From the NCBI RefSeq assembly GCF_024679245.1, contig NC_090178.1, positions 23,840,703-23,904,702 of the forward strand: a stretch of DNA of 64,000 nucleotides, given 5' to 3'. The notes below the pieces were generated by a model. That model ran no database searches. It had not been told where the DNA came from and worked only from the letters and a program-made list of their open reading frames with translations. Origin of the DNA: Pseudorasbora parva (taxonomy: Eukaryota > Chordata > Actinopteri > Cypriniformes > Gobionidae). Of the stretch, positions 37,531 to 48,745 are shown piece by piece. A program made the translations under genes and the position numbers. Position 1 is the stretch's first letter. Each line of letters begins with the position of its first letter.

Positions 37531-39585
37531 TGCTCATCAAGTAGCCCAAACATGATCACGTATAGTTAATTGATCAATGGAGCATGCGATGTGTAGTGCG
37601 TGTAACTTTATGTTTGTGTATTGTAAAAGCACTCCAAACAACAATACACAAAGAGTGGGGAAATATGTTGAACTAAATAAGCACGCTTCTTCATTCAAAT
37701 GCGCTACTATTCCGTGTCTTTCTATGTAAACACTAACTAGCCTGCCGTGCAAAACCAGTCCGCTTACTGTCTACACAAACCACGCGTAAACACACAAACA
37801 CACGTGCACAACTGCACTTCCCACATGTACACCTTCAAAGACAAAAATACGACGATATAATTCAAGTATAAATATGTAAATAACACAAGCCGCTAAGCAT
37901 ATTATATAGTTAGTGTATAACTTGTACCACATAGAGACGTCCTGCTCTAGTCGTTTTTTGCTGCTGCTCCTGTTCAACTGCAGCCTCTGGGTCTGATTCC
38001 GGATCATAGATGTATGGCTGTATCTGATTAAAAGCCATATTTTTATTTTGAATAAAGTTTTTTTCCCGCTGTTAGGGATGACACAGCTTTACGACGCACT
38101 CGACTCAACACAATAGCAGCAGCGAGCACACGTCATTATTTAGCTCCGCTCACACGACACGCCCCCACCCGCTCGGCTTTTTTCGGAAAGACTCGGAACA
38201 GCGCATCTTTCTTATATAATTAAAAAAAAAAAAAAAGACTTTTCGGAGATATGCAGGATGCAATGCTACTCTATAGGTACTCAAGATTGACATGACACTG
38301 ACTGAAACTGAGTGTTTCACCCCCCCTTTAAATATGGACAATATGAATAAAACTGTATAATGTATTGAATATGGATATTCTTCTTACAAAAACCAATTGA
38401 TTTGCATCTGAAGGCCTTTATTAACCCCCTGAAGCCATATTTTTTGGCCAGGACATTTCTTAATGTAACTCTGATTGTATTCGTCTGAAATAATGAATAT
38501 TGTCATATACACATTGGATGGCTTGAGGATGAGTAAATCATGGGGTAATTTTCATTTTTGAGTATCCCTTTGAGTAGTCTCAAAGTGAATTTTATACAGC
38601 TATTTATATATTTGAATGTCACACAATTTTTGTGTACTTTTTTAATACTGCAGCTAACTGACAAACTATTAGCTATTGCAAGAGCACACATTAGCTTATT
38701 TCTGTCAGGACCACTATCGTCAAAGATGACTGATTGACTATACCATATTGTTTGGATTGCCGGTATAGTTCCGTTCTGGGCAAGAACTCACTGCGCATCC
38801 ATGCAGCAGCATGAATAAGAGCAGGGAGAGCAGCAATAACCCCCTTAGAGTAAACAGAACAGAACCAACATGATGTATTGCAGATATCATTAATGTTGAT
38901 ATTAAATGTACAAAATAATTCAGAAATTTAGTCTGATTCAAGGGGAGTCAGAATACCAAATCCTGACTGACAAGAGGAGGAGCTGGGGGTGGAGGTGGGT
39001 AAATGAGCTCTGGAGAAACGTAAAAGCTGCTGATAGTACTGAAGAGCTAATATATGTAGATGTTGTTTTCCTATAAGTAGATAATGATCCACTGACAGCC
39101 AGCAGTATGTCTTCCGTCGGGCCACTCTGCCATAAAGTCCCCACTGGTGGAGGGCTGCAGTGATGGTTGACTTTCTACAACTTTCTCCAATCTCCCGACT
39201 ACATCTCTGGAGCTCAGCCACGGTGATCTTTGGATTCTTCTTTACCTCTCTCACCAAGGCTCTTCTCCCCCGATAGCTCAGTGTGGACGGCCAGCTCTAG
39301 GAATGGTTCTGGTCGTCCCAAATGTCTTCCATTTAAGGATTATGGAGGACACTATGCTCTTAGGAACCTTAAGTGCAGCAATATATTTTTGTAACCTAGG
39401 CCAGATCTGTGCCTATCCACAATTTTGTCTGTGAGCTCTTCAGGCAGTTCCTTTGACCTCATGATTCTCATTTGCTCTGACATGCACTGTGAGCTGTAAG
39501 GTTTTATATAGACAGGTGTGTGGCTTTCCTAATCAAGTCCAATCAGTATAATCACGCACATCTGGACTCAAATGAAGCTGTAGAA

Positions 39586-39778
39586 CAGGGCTATTCAAAT
39601 CTTACGCTGGAGGGCCAATGCAGTGCAGAGTTTAGCTCCAACCTTAATCAAGCACACCTGAACATGCTAATCAATGTCTCCAGGATCATTAGAAAATCAC
39701 AGGTCGGTGTGTTTGATCAGGGTTGGAGCTAAACTCTGCAGTGCATTGGCCCTCCAGGGTAAGATTTGAATAGCCCTG
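39586..39778. mobile_element. hAT MITE, palindromic
   Basis: The ends CAGGGCTATTCAAATCTTAC and its inverted copy are flanked by a perfect 8-bp duplication ctgtagaa (39578-39585 and 39779-39786). Arms of about 60 bp pair almost fully ('gccaatgcagtgcagagttt' against its inverse). The 193-bp element is non-coding. Confidence 0.9.
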
Positions 39779-39860
39779 CTGTAGAACCATCTCAAAGATG
39801 ATCAGAAGAAATGGACAGCACCTGCGCTAAATATATGTCCCAGCAAAGGGTCTGAATACT

Positions 39861-40215
39861 TAAGGCTGCAACATACTCCGCAAGAACAGAGAAAAAGTTC
39901 TCGCTCCCAGGGCTGCGAGAACAAAATGACTACATTTTGTTCATTTTGTTCTCGCAGCCCTGGTTTGGGAGTTCTCGCAGCTTGTTCTCGACACATCGCC
40001 TGAGCAGAACTTTTTTGTTGTGGGTATCTGAAAACTATTGTGTGATTGGTCATACATTTAATGTGTGCCCGGTTAATGTGGAGAAACGCAGTTGATCAGC
40101 ACCTGCTTTTCTCGTGAAGTATGGAATGTACTGCCAGAACAAACTTTTTCCCTGTTCTTATACCTCGAGAAAACTAACACATTTCTTTGGTCTTGCAGAG
40201 TATGTTCCAAGCTTT
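39861..40215. mobile_element. MITE with GCAACATACTC ends
   Basis: The left 'taaggctgcaacatactccg' and the right end, reversed, 'taaagcttggaacatactct' are inverted copies. It is inserted in the Tc1 relic and contains the 23-bp perfect hairpin at 39907-39963. Confidence 0.7.
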
Positions 40216-40624
40216 AGGGACGATATGATATTTCAGTTTTTTTTTTTTATAAATCTGCCAAAAATGTCAACAATTCTTTGTTTTTCTGTCAATACGTGGT
40301 GCTGTGTGTACATTAATGAATTTTTAAAAACATTTTTTACTTAAATTATTTTAGTAAATGGCTGCAATATAACAAAGAGTGAAAAATGTAAGGGTGTCTG
40401 AATACTTTTAGTACCCACTGTATATTATATTGCATTGTCTGTAGATCCACACTGCACCTTTAATATAGGCTATACAATCTCATAATGTTTAAGTAGGCCT
40501 ATATTAATAAATATATTAAATGTAATGTATTAAAATATATTATCTAGGCTGTAAAGTTAAATATTTTTATTTTTGCAAATTGGCCAATCATGATTTTTTT
40601 CAGTCAATAATCTAAATTACTTAA

Positions 40625-41290
40625 AGGTGTCATGAACTGGCTTTTTTATTTTTTTATACTGTTGTCTGAGGTCAACTAAAGATGTTCCTGTGTTTTTTAC
40701 ATTAAAAAACATGATAACTAATAAGTAATAGGCTATTTTCTACATCTATAACAATGCAATACTATTACATGTAAAAACACGTTTTACTCACATGTGTGTT
40801 GCACCAGTCCTGTCAGATCCAAATCCAGCATCAACGGGAGATCTGTTTACAAATGATCCCGCAGTGAACTGAAGTGAATGTCTTCCCCACGTGAGCTGGA
40901 AGTTCATTAAAAATAAAGTTCAACCACACATTCCTAATATTAGGATCCAAAGGAAGCTTATGCAGCGACTGTGTTCTTCCACAACCAGGAATAGCGCAAT
41001 ATCTTGCTATCTTTCTCGGCATGTTTATTGTTGTTGACCAGTTTGCGCAAGCCCTCCATGAGTCGGTGGACGAGGCTACTGGATTAGACCATTAGACACG
41101 CTGTAGAGGTGTGTTTCGAATCGCTATAGTGTAGGCCTAACAATGAAGCCTTTTGGGAGGCCTGGTGTCTAAATTATTTTCATTGACTAACAAAGAAGTC
41201 TTCAGCTCTAAAACTTAGAGGATTATTCTTATTCTTACCTTTTATATATCAAAAGCTCAAGGAAAGTTGATTTCTCAATTCATCACCCCT
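40625..41290. mobile_element. Second THAP-bearing TTAA transposon
   Basis: The left end AGGTGTCATGAACTGG and the right end, reversed, AGGGGTGATGAATTGAG are flanked by TTAA (40621-40624 and 41291-41294). The 666-bp element carries a minus-strand THAP-like frame at 40831-41022. It is a different family from the element at 36787 but has the same target site and same domain. Confidence 0.75.
40831..41022 (-). pseudogene. THAP-like domain fragment in transposon
   Basis: The frame MPRKIARYCAIPGCGRTQSL continues HKLPLDPNIRNVWLNFIF and ends near a Cys-His region (SVHCG). The CxxxC, the LHKLP motif and the conserved Trp match THAP domains of fish transposons. The final C-x2-H is altered and there is no transposase beyond it. 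Confidence 0.6.
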
Positions 41291-41294
41291 TTAA

Positions 41295-43370
41295 ATTTTA
41301 AAATATGTTTCAGCATCATCATAGATCAGGTGTATTCAAGTTGTTGTGAGTTCTTATGTTGGAATAGTTTCTGTTGCTTTTAAGAAATATAATTAATCAA
41401 TTATTTCATTAACATTCATTTGATATACAGTGCATCAGTGTAAAGTTAGTTTTGTTACACTGTCTTAAAGACCATATCTGTACTTCCTTTTCCACCACAT
41501 CAACTTTGATCTATTAATTTGCCTCAGAAATTAACCATCATGTCCATTTCCTCTATTCTCACCACAACACCAAAAAGGTCTTCTGTTTCTTCACTCCTCC
41601 TCCACCCACTCATTCTCCCACAGCAGCGAAAATGTAGAGAACTTGAAATGTTTAAACAGCTTGACTGTTGAGTTTATTTGGTGTGTAATGAGAAAAACAC
41701 TCTTCAACAATTAAACATCCTGATAGGCAGTAGAGCATGCTTAGTTTATTCTGAAGTAGCACTTTAAAAATCTGGAGAGATGTGCTAATTTCAAATGCTG
41801 CATGGGCACTCTTTACTAGTTTATTCCTGTAGCCTATCAAAGTGTGAATAACCTCAGTGTGAAACAGCGGTAGATCTTCAAGAGCAAGATTAAGAGCCTC
41901 TCCACTATGGGCCCTATATAAGTAAACACTAACATCAAGGCGGTGTGGCTATTATAGCTAAATTATTTAGGTTATTTTTTCTAAAAGAGGAATGGAATTC
42001 AAGTAGGCTATATTTAGGTGAAGCAGTGTCTGCTGGGATGGAAAAGAGGACTATAGTACAACTTCTGTCTTCATGGAAAATTGCCCCATCTAGTGACCAA
42101 ATATATTATAGACATACATAAATACATATACATTTTACATATAATACATATTTTTTTACGGTCTATGGCACACATGCATATAACTGAGTTAATTTAGGTA
42201 CAGCATAATGTGCCATAAATAACATTTCATTACATCATCTACAAAACAAAAAAAAGAGAGAAAAAAAACTGAACCCTATGAATGCACGAATGCACTTTGG
42301 AATATGCATAAAGTCTAACAACTTTACAGTATATGTAAATTGAAAATAAGATCATATAATAATAATATTCCACTGAAACACAAATCATAGAATATGCAGA
42401 TAAACATAAACATCATATTCTTGTTGATGCCCATTCACATGTGATTGCCAGATCTATTTTTTCCAGTTAAGACCCGAGTCAGTCTCTTCATTGTTCTTCT
42501 TTAATTATATATTTCTTACTATCATAATGCCATACAGTTGAGGTTCATTACGAATAATAGAGTAGAGTGGCATTGTCACAAATAGCAATAGATGCTGTAT
42601 ACACCAAATGTTAATAGATTCTATTTACACTAAGTGAAAATAATATTTTCCTAGTGATAGATCATAGATGAAATTGTCCTTTACAAGAGGTTTGGGTGTT
42701 TATTTTAGACAATAATGGAAATTAAGAGTTTTCACACTATATGTGCATCATAAGCTAGATTACATTGCTATGCAAAATGTAGCATGCAGGAAATCAGAGA
42801 GATATGTCTGAAGTCTGTCACCTTCTTGCTATTGTGTGAATCAGACCTCTGACAGAAAAAGGTGAGAGATGCCATCCAAAACAATTGTAATGTTTAAAAA
42901 AAAATTGTTTTTTCTATTTTGGTCAAAGTAGGACGCATACGCTATATGAGAACTGTAAAGTTTGTCATACTTCTGTAACAGACACCAAAAAGGTGAAGCT
43001 ATACAAGGGTCAATGGATGTATTTTATAACTTTTATAGGATTCAAGGCGCCTACTGCATTGCACCATCACCATGATTATTAACCATTAATGTACATTTTC
43101 AGGCTTGTATTTGCATTGGGCCAACGTGTTAATTTATTAAATGATGTTAAGAAGAATTAACTTTATTTAAAAACAATAACAGCTGTTTCTTAAATATACC
43201 TACATCTACCATGGTCTAAAAAGAACAAAATAACATGTAACTGAAGACATTTTGTGATCTCATATTCATTTATAGGTATTGTATAGAGTCGGCAAATATT
43301 TTTGCAACAGTAGGCCTATATGACTTCGGTGCAGAGTAGGCTAAAGAAAGTAGGAATGTAGTCACATGAT
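41295..43370. other. Intergenic DNA between the transposon nest and the zinc-finger gene
   Basis: AT-rich with no supportable exon. A block at about 42595-42665 ('tctatttacactaagtgaaa') reappears at 58060-58150, so it is an interspersed repeat. Otherwise I see nothing specific. Confidence 0.5.
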
Positions 43371-43578
43371 TCATATCCCGGAAATACACTGCCGTCGATG
43401 GAAAAATGGCGTTATGAGCAGCTTCAGTCTGTAACAAAAAGTGGGGCAGTAGAGTCAAGAGACAACAATGATTAACCTGAGTTTGTCGGTTCACTTCAGG
43501 AGAGAAAAGCCCAAGCTCACATTAGTCATAAATATATATTAATACAGTTGCACGGTCGATTAAGTAAAGACGCGCTAC
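43371..43578 (+). promoter_or_regulatory. Probable promoter/5' UTR of the zinc-finger gene
   Basis: CCGGAA (ETS core, 43378-43383) and AAAATGGCG (YY1-like, 43403-43411) lie 25 bp apart upstream of the first coding exon, with no TATA box at the usual distance. This pair is typical of TATA-less housekeeping promoters. A short upstream ATG frame begins at 43398. Confidence 0.35.
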
Positions 43579-44878
43579 AGATGGACAAAGAAAGACTCGC
43601 AGTAAGTACATGCCAAAATAAACACGAGGAAGTAACCTTAAAAGGGGCGTGTAATGGCTTTCATGGCTTGGAGAAATACTAATGGGGGAAAACGCTGACG
43701 GAAGCATTTTATTGGCGTACATAATAACACAGCGATTCGGATCAATGAAAATGTTTTGTTATTAAATACGATGTATCGCTTGATGTACGCTTAACGCTTG
43801 TATCGTATCCTGTTACGCGTACCTAAAGGTGTCCCTTTCTCATGATGCGAGTTGTTTTATGACCCCGTTTCGCCTATGCTTGTGGTGTATTTCTTATTTA
43901 TTTGCTCTTTAATCTAGGTTGAATTGTGCATATGCAGCAATGTGACATACTGATTTTAGGCCCTATTTAAATATTATAGTATTATATTATCATTTATCTT
44001 AGATATATTACATGGCTATTTACAACTAATATTATTTAATGCAGGCGGGTGCATGCTCATGGCTGGATATGCATCATTTCATTGGTGACCTTATGGCAGC
44101 AAGTGCTTCAGTCTCTGGTCATCCACTGAGAGAGCAGCGAACCGAGGAGACACTGACTCCTGGCTGGCCCAAAGTCTCTCATCCTCCTCAGTCTATCCCA
44201 TCCAGACAGAGCCAGGTGAAAAGGATTGGTCTGCATTCTGAGGAAAAGGAAAGGGAGCCTAGAGACTATCAAAGCCATAGTGAGTAAATGTTACAATATA
44301 CTGTAGTCTACAGTACCATTGTGTTATAAATAAATTACAATTAATCCTCATGACGTGTTTTAAATACTTTAGATGCTCAAATGTTTGCAGACTTTAGAGG
44401 TAGTAGAAATGCAATCCAATCATTTGTCCTAAATATATATTAAAGAAGAGATTATTGTGAAAATGATGATTATCTGATATGAACATTGGTTTCCCACAAA
44501 TGGATGAGCAGTCAGTCACACAGTGTTTCTCTGGACAATAGTCATTTTTCAGAAACATTTGACAGTTGAATAATAACACTGAAAGCAAAAGAAAATATTC
44601 AAATACACACACACACGTTGGTCTATGTGGTTAACAGGGACTCTCCTTAGGCGTAATGGTTTTTATACTGTACAAACCGTATTTTCTATCCCCTTACACT
44701 GCCCCTGCCCCTAAACCTACCCATCACAGGAAACATTCTGCATTTTTACTTTCTCAAAAAACATCATTTAGTATGTTTTTAAAGCTAATTGAAATATGAG
44801 GACATTTGAAATGTCCTCATAGACCAAATTTATTGTGTAATACCCATGTAGTTATAAAAATTTGTGTCCTCATAAACA

Positions 44879-44930
<52 letters not shown>

Positions 44931-46538
44931 TAACAATTAGCTAAAGCATTATGTATCTCTAACTACTTCCTGTAACTAATCAGTGTTGTACACATCCTTA
45001 AGTACATATTCTTTTAAATAATAACTGGTTCTCAGTTCCCACCCAACCATACAAGGAAATAGTTTTGTATTAAGGTTATTCCTTTTTTTCTTCTTCTTTT
45101 TTTCACTCAGTTAATTTAAGGTGACTCATTTTGTGCATTCTCATCTCCCTCTTTTGTAGCTCAGCATCGTACCTGCACATGCCCTGGCTGCCCTCTTTCC
45201 TCTTCTTCTTCTAGTTCCTCAATCCAGACCCTGAAACCTAGAACCAGCCCGGCCTCGCAGATCCAACACCCTTCGCCCCTAAAATCCACCCCATCACAGC
45301 AGGCCAAAGAGGCCAGCCCTACCCCTGTTGGCCTTGGTTTGTGTCTAGGTTTGGGTCTCTCTCTGGAAGAGGAAAACAGAGAGCCCAGCAGCACATCTGG
45401 TCACCCCCAGCAGGAGGACAAAGGCACTAGCACACACAGCCCAATCCCTCAGGCAAATCCTGAGTCCACAGGTGTCCCGCCTGTTCAGGCCTTATGTCTA
45501 TGCTGCCACCGTGGCTTGCAAACCTGTAGCCAACTTCTACGCCAACAAAATGACCCAGACTCACATGTTGGCAACTACCATCACCACCACTGCCCGCTCA
45601 CCACCTGCACATCATGTACACATCTCCCCTCTTTCCCTTGCCTGTCCTGCCAACGCGCCTTCCCCACTTGCGCAGAGCTCCTGCGGCATCAGCAGTGCCA
45701 CGCTCAGCAGGAGGGCCAGCAGCAGCTCCCGTGCATGCACTGCAATGCCTCTTTTCCTCGGCCGTCTCAACTACTGCAGCACCAGCGAACTCAGCATGCA
45801 TCCAAAACGGGCGGCTTCCTGTGCGGCGAGTGCGGACGCTCGTTCAACTCACACAGCAATCTACGTATCCACCTCAACGTGCACACTGGTGCCCGACCAT
45901 ATATCTGCACCGACTGCGGCAAGAGTTTCAGCCAGTCCGGGGCACTTAAGATTCACCGCCGAATTCACACCGGAGAGAGGCCGTACACCTGTTCTTATTG
46001 CGGGAGGGGTTTCCCTCACCTGGCTGGGGTAAGAGCGCATCAGCGAATTCACACTGGAGAGAAACCGTACCGCTGCGGTCAGTGTGGAAAGTGCTTTACT
46101 CAGTCTGGGGCTCTGAAGATCCACATTCGCATCCACACCGGCGAAAGGCCTTTCGTGTGCGGGCTCTGTGGGAAGAGTTTTTCAAACCGTTCCGGCATCC
46201 GCTTTCATCACCGCACGGTTCACGGGATCGTGACGGAGCCCAACTCTGTGGGCAGGCCTAGTCTGGCTGCCTCTGCGTCGTCCACCGTTTCAGAATTCCA
46301 GGGAATTCAAGCCTCCAGTCTCAACCAGGTTCATCTCAGGCTAATGGAAGGGAAGGGTCAACCCAGTAAAGAGCAAGTAAGTGGGGATAAGGACAAAGCA
46401 GCCCTTCCGTACGCCTGCGAGGACTGCGGACAGCGCTTTCCAGATGCTCCGTCTAGAAACAGACACCAGACGTTGCAACACTACTCTTCAGAAGAGAGAG
46501 AGAAGGAAGAGAGGAGCTCAGATAAAACTAAAGATTAG
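43579..46538 (+). CDS. C2H2 zinc-finger protein, probable DNA-binding transcription factor
   Basis: Coding exons 43579-43599, 44045-44279 and 45160-46538 join in frame to 544 residues. The start MDKERLA is the most upstream in-frame Met I can support; Met codons in exon 2 are alternatives. The N-terminal 190 residues are Ser/Pro/Gln-rich with no KRAB, SCAN or BTB domain. A degenerate finger ([11 protein letters not shown]) is followed by two irregular fingers ([16 protein letters not shown]). Five regular fingers are joined by HTGARPY, HTGERPY, HTGEKPY and HTGERPF linkers, and there is a separated last finger (CEDCGQRF). Tandem fingers with TGE(K/R)P linkers indicate sequence-specific DNA binding in the nucleus. 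Fingers 4 and 6 share the recognition helix QSGALKIH. Many reading frames on both strands here are shadows of this GC-rich exon. I do not recognise an orthologue with confidence. Confidence 0.88.
44610..44930. repeat. Interspersed fish repeat ending in a CA microsatellite
   Basis: It contains 'gtggttaacagggactctcc', 'cccctaaacctacccatcac' and 'aaatgtcctcat', which I recognise as a widespread teleost repeat, followed by (CA)n at 44880-44928. The simple-repeat tail suggests a SINE. It lies in the last intron of the zinc-finger gene. Confidence 0.6.
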
Positions 46539-47229
46539 ACAACGACAGCGAACATTTCTGACTCTGTATTTCAAAAGAGAGGAGGAAAAAGGCAACTTTA
46601 ATATATAATGTAAGGTTGAGTCAGGTATTGAGCCTAAAACAAACAAAGCCAAGAGCTGATGCCAGTTCCCTCACACTGACTATCCGCTTGTTAAGTTGTG
46701 ACACAAAATTTCTTGGTCCAAGGAACTATACATTTAAATTGAGAATACTATCTCAACAGCTTTTTATGAGCACTATTTATTCACATCACACGTTTACGTT
46801 TTTAAAAACTGATGTACACCACAATCTTTGGGCTGTAGGCACCAACATTATAATGATTTATAAAAGATGAATCGCTGTCTGGCCATCTGAGATTTTGATA
46901 TAAAGATAAAAGTCAGGATTGTGATTGTTCAGTAGTATAACAGTGAGTTAGCACTTTGTTTGCTTTTGCTATTTGATGAGCATTGGATCCAGAAATGGCG
47001 ATGCGTGATGTCAGACTTCAAAATCTTGTTTTGGTTATGTACGTTTCTTTTTCTTGATATTTGTGCCTCTAAAAAGATAAATTAAGACAACCTGTATTGT
47101 GAAACTGCACCTTAAACTTTAAATCAGTTGCTTTGCCTATCTGTATAAAGGTATTATAATATTAAGGTATTTACATATATATAGTATGTTACAAAACCTG
47201 GTGCCAGCTACATAAGCATAGCTGTTATG

Positions 47230-47744
47230 TGACAAAAATGACAATTTTGCCATTAATTACTCACCCTCATGTTCCAAACCCGTAAGACCTTCGTTCATCT
47301 TCGGAACGCAAATAAAGGTCCAGAAAGGTAGTGCAAAAAACAAACAAAAATAACAACTTTATTAAACAATTTCTTCTAGCCTGTGTCAGACTCTTGTGTC
47401 GTCTCTTGACGTAGAGTAAACAGTCCAGCACTTCCAGAACTGCTTACTATGACTAGAAGAAAATGTTGAATAAAGTTGTTATTTTAGTTTGTTTTTGCAC
47501 ACAAAAAGTATTCTCTTCGCTTCATAAAATTAAGCCTGAACCACTGGAGTCACATGGAATATTTTAACATGGACTATTATAGTTTTTACTTTCTTGGCCT
47601 TATATTTAATTATATTGCTGTCTATGGAGGGGTCAGAGAGATCCCGTATTTCATCAAATATATCTTCATTTGTCTTGGTCTTGCGGGTTTGGAATGGCAT
47701 GAGGGTAAGCAATTATTGACCATTTTTTTGGGTGAACTATCCCT
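47230..47744. mobile_element. Truncated TTAA-family repeat
   Basis: The right terminus CCCT is followed by TTAA (47745-47748). The left part has the family's 'attaattactcaccctcatg' and 'cgtaagaccttcgttcatct' phrases but no terminal AGGG. The middle contains inverted 'aacaactttattaaac' type sequence. It is non-coding. Confidence 0.6.
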
Positions 47745-48339
47745 TTAAAATCTAGTATGACCCACTAGCAGTTAATCTTACTTTTCTGTTTCAAATTAGG
47801 CCAATCTACATTTGTATGTATCTGAATTTAAAAAGGTTAAGAACAGTCTTAAAGAATACAATTTGACAACTAACTTGCAAGACTATGCAACTGGCCCCTG
47901 TAGTATTTTTTCCACCATCAGGCTGAAAGGTTACTAGAAAGCAAAGGGAAGAATGCAAGTGACCAGTTGCGAGTCTCCATGTCAGTAAAACCGTCCCACC
48001 AGCATTTTTCTCCTGTCCTGAGTATGGTTAGCTAAACATTCTGAGAAATTCAAGTGTAGGACCGGATTGTAACCGTACTGTATCGTACCACTACTGGTAC
48101 TTCTTACAACCATTCGGCATGATAGTGGAAAAGTGTTTTATTTTTTACGTTTTAGCACTTTGTATGTGCAAGGATTTTGTAGTTTTGCTAGTTTTTCTTG
48201 CTTTTATTATTTCCTTTTAGTGTTCAAATGAACTTCTAATGCTGTGTTGATGATGAAATGGAACATTAAGTAAAGGTTCTGGATGGATATTTGGACATTT
48301 TAACATAATGGAAAATGTACGTATGGAAGCCCATAATTG

Positions 48340-48745
48340 TGACCTATTTATCTCAGAATTCTGACTTTTTTCTCTCACAATTACGAGTTAAAGTCTGATT
48401 TCTGAGATATGAACTCGCAATTGCGTGATATAAAGTAAATTCTGACTTTTTTCTCAGTCAGAATTGACTATATCATGAGAATTTATAACTCGCAATTCTG
48501 AGAAAAAAAAAACTGAATTGTGACTCACGCAATTCCAAGTTTATATCTCAGAATTCTGACTTTATAACTCGCAATTGTAGGAAAAAAAGGCAGAATTGTG
48601 ACTTTATATCATGCAATTGCGAGTTTATATCTCAGAATTGTGAATTATATCATGAAATTGAGTTTTTATCTCAGAATTCTGACTTTATAACTACATTTGT
48701 GAGGAAAAAAAGTCAGAATTAGATAAAAAGTTACAATTACTCTTT
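48340..48745. repeat. Palindromic minisatellite array
   Basis: At least eight degenerate units combine 'tctcagaattctgacttt' with 'ataactcgcaattgcgag', many being inverse complements of neighbours. The array can fold on itself extensively. It is the same motif as 3880-4130. Confidence 0.8.

Larger units (their letters stand above)
36787..38327. mobile_element. Kolobok-like TTAA transposon with THAP exon
   Basis: The ends AGGGGGGGTGAAA and TTTCACCCCCCCT are perfect inverted repeats. Both are flanked by TTAA (36783-36786 and 38328-38331), the target duplication of Kolobok elements. The element is 1541 bp and encodes a THAP domain from 37140 but no visible DDE transposase, so it looks internally deleted. 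Related 5' sequence ('tggacgtttgatgg.agtattt') recurs at 63041-63280. It is inserted in the fold-back element at 35605-38579. Confidence 0.8.
35605..38579. mobile_element. Long fold-back TTAA element hosting two other transposons
   Basis: The left end, AGGGATAGTTCACCCAAAAA, follows TTAA (35601-35604). The right end, reversed, reads AGGGATACTCAAAAATGAAA and is followed by TTGA (38580-38583), one base from TTAA. The arms match inward for more than 200 bp: 'gattaataaaggccttctga' at 36685 pairs with 'tctgaaggcctttattaacc' at 38408. This pairing is only continuous if 35798-36682 and 36787-38327 are removed. It is non-coding. Confidence 0.8.
38940..40435 (-). mobile_element. Tc1-like transposon relic with two MITEs inserted
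   Basis: The minus strand reads MVREVKKNPKITVAELQR..., part of the helix-turn-helix DNA-binding region of Tc1 transposases. The upstream 'gcagttcctttgacctcatg' and the right end 'gaatacttttagtacccact' match fish Tc1 elements. The gene is truncated at 38940 and lacks the catalytic region. Two other elements at 39586-39778 and about 39861-40215 are inserted in its 5' part. Confidence 0.75.

Noticed and set aside
45339..45341. Translation start of the zinc-finger protein at 45339
   Set aside because: The codon there is TTG, and the same frame is open back to the splice acceptor at 45159, joining two upstream coding exons. It is mid-protein.
45472..46261. Overlapping reading frames of up to 186 residues on both strands across the zinc-finger exon
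   Set aside because: They are shadows of the GC-rich zinc-finger coding exon. Only the frame ending at 46538 has C2H2 fingers and joins upstream exons in frame.
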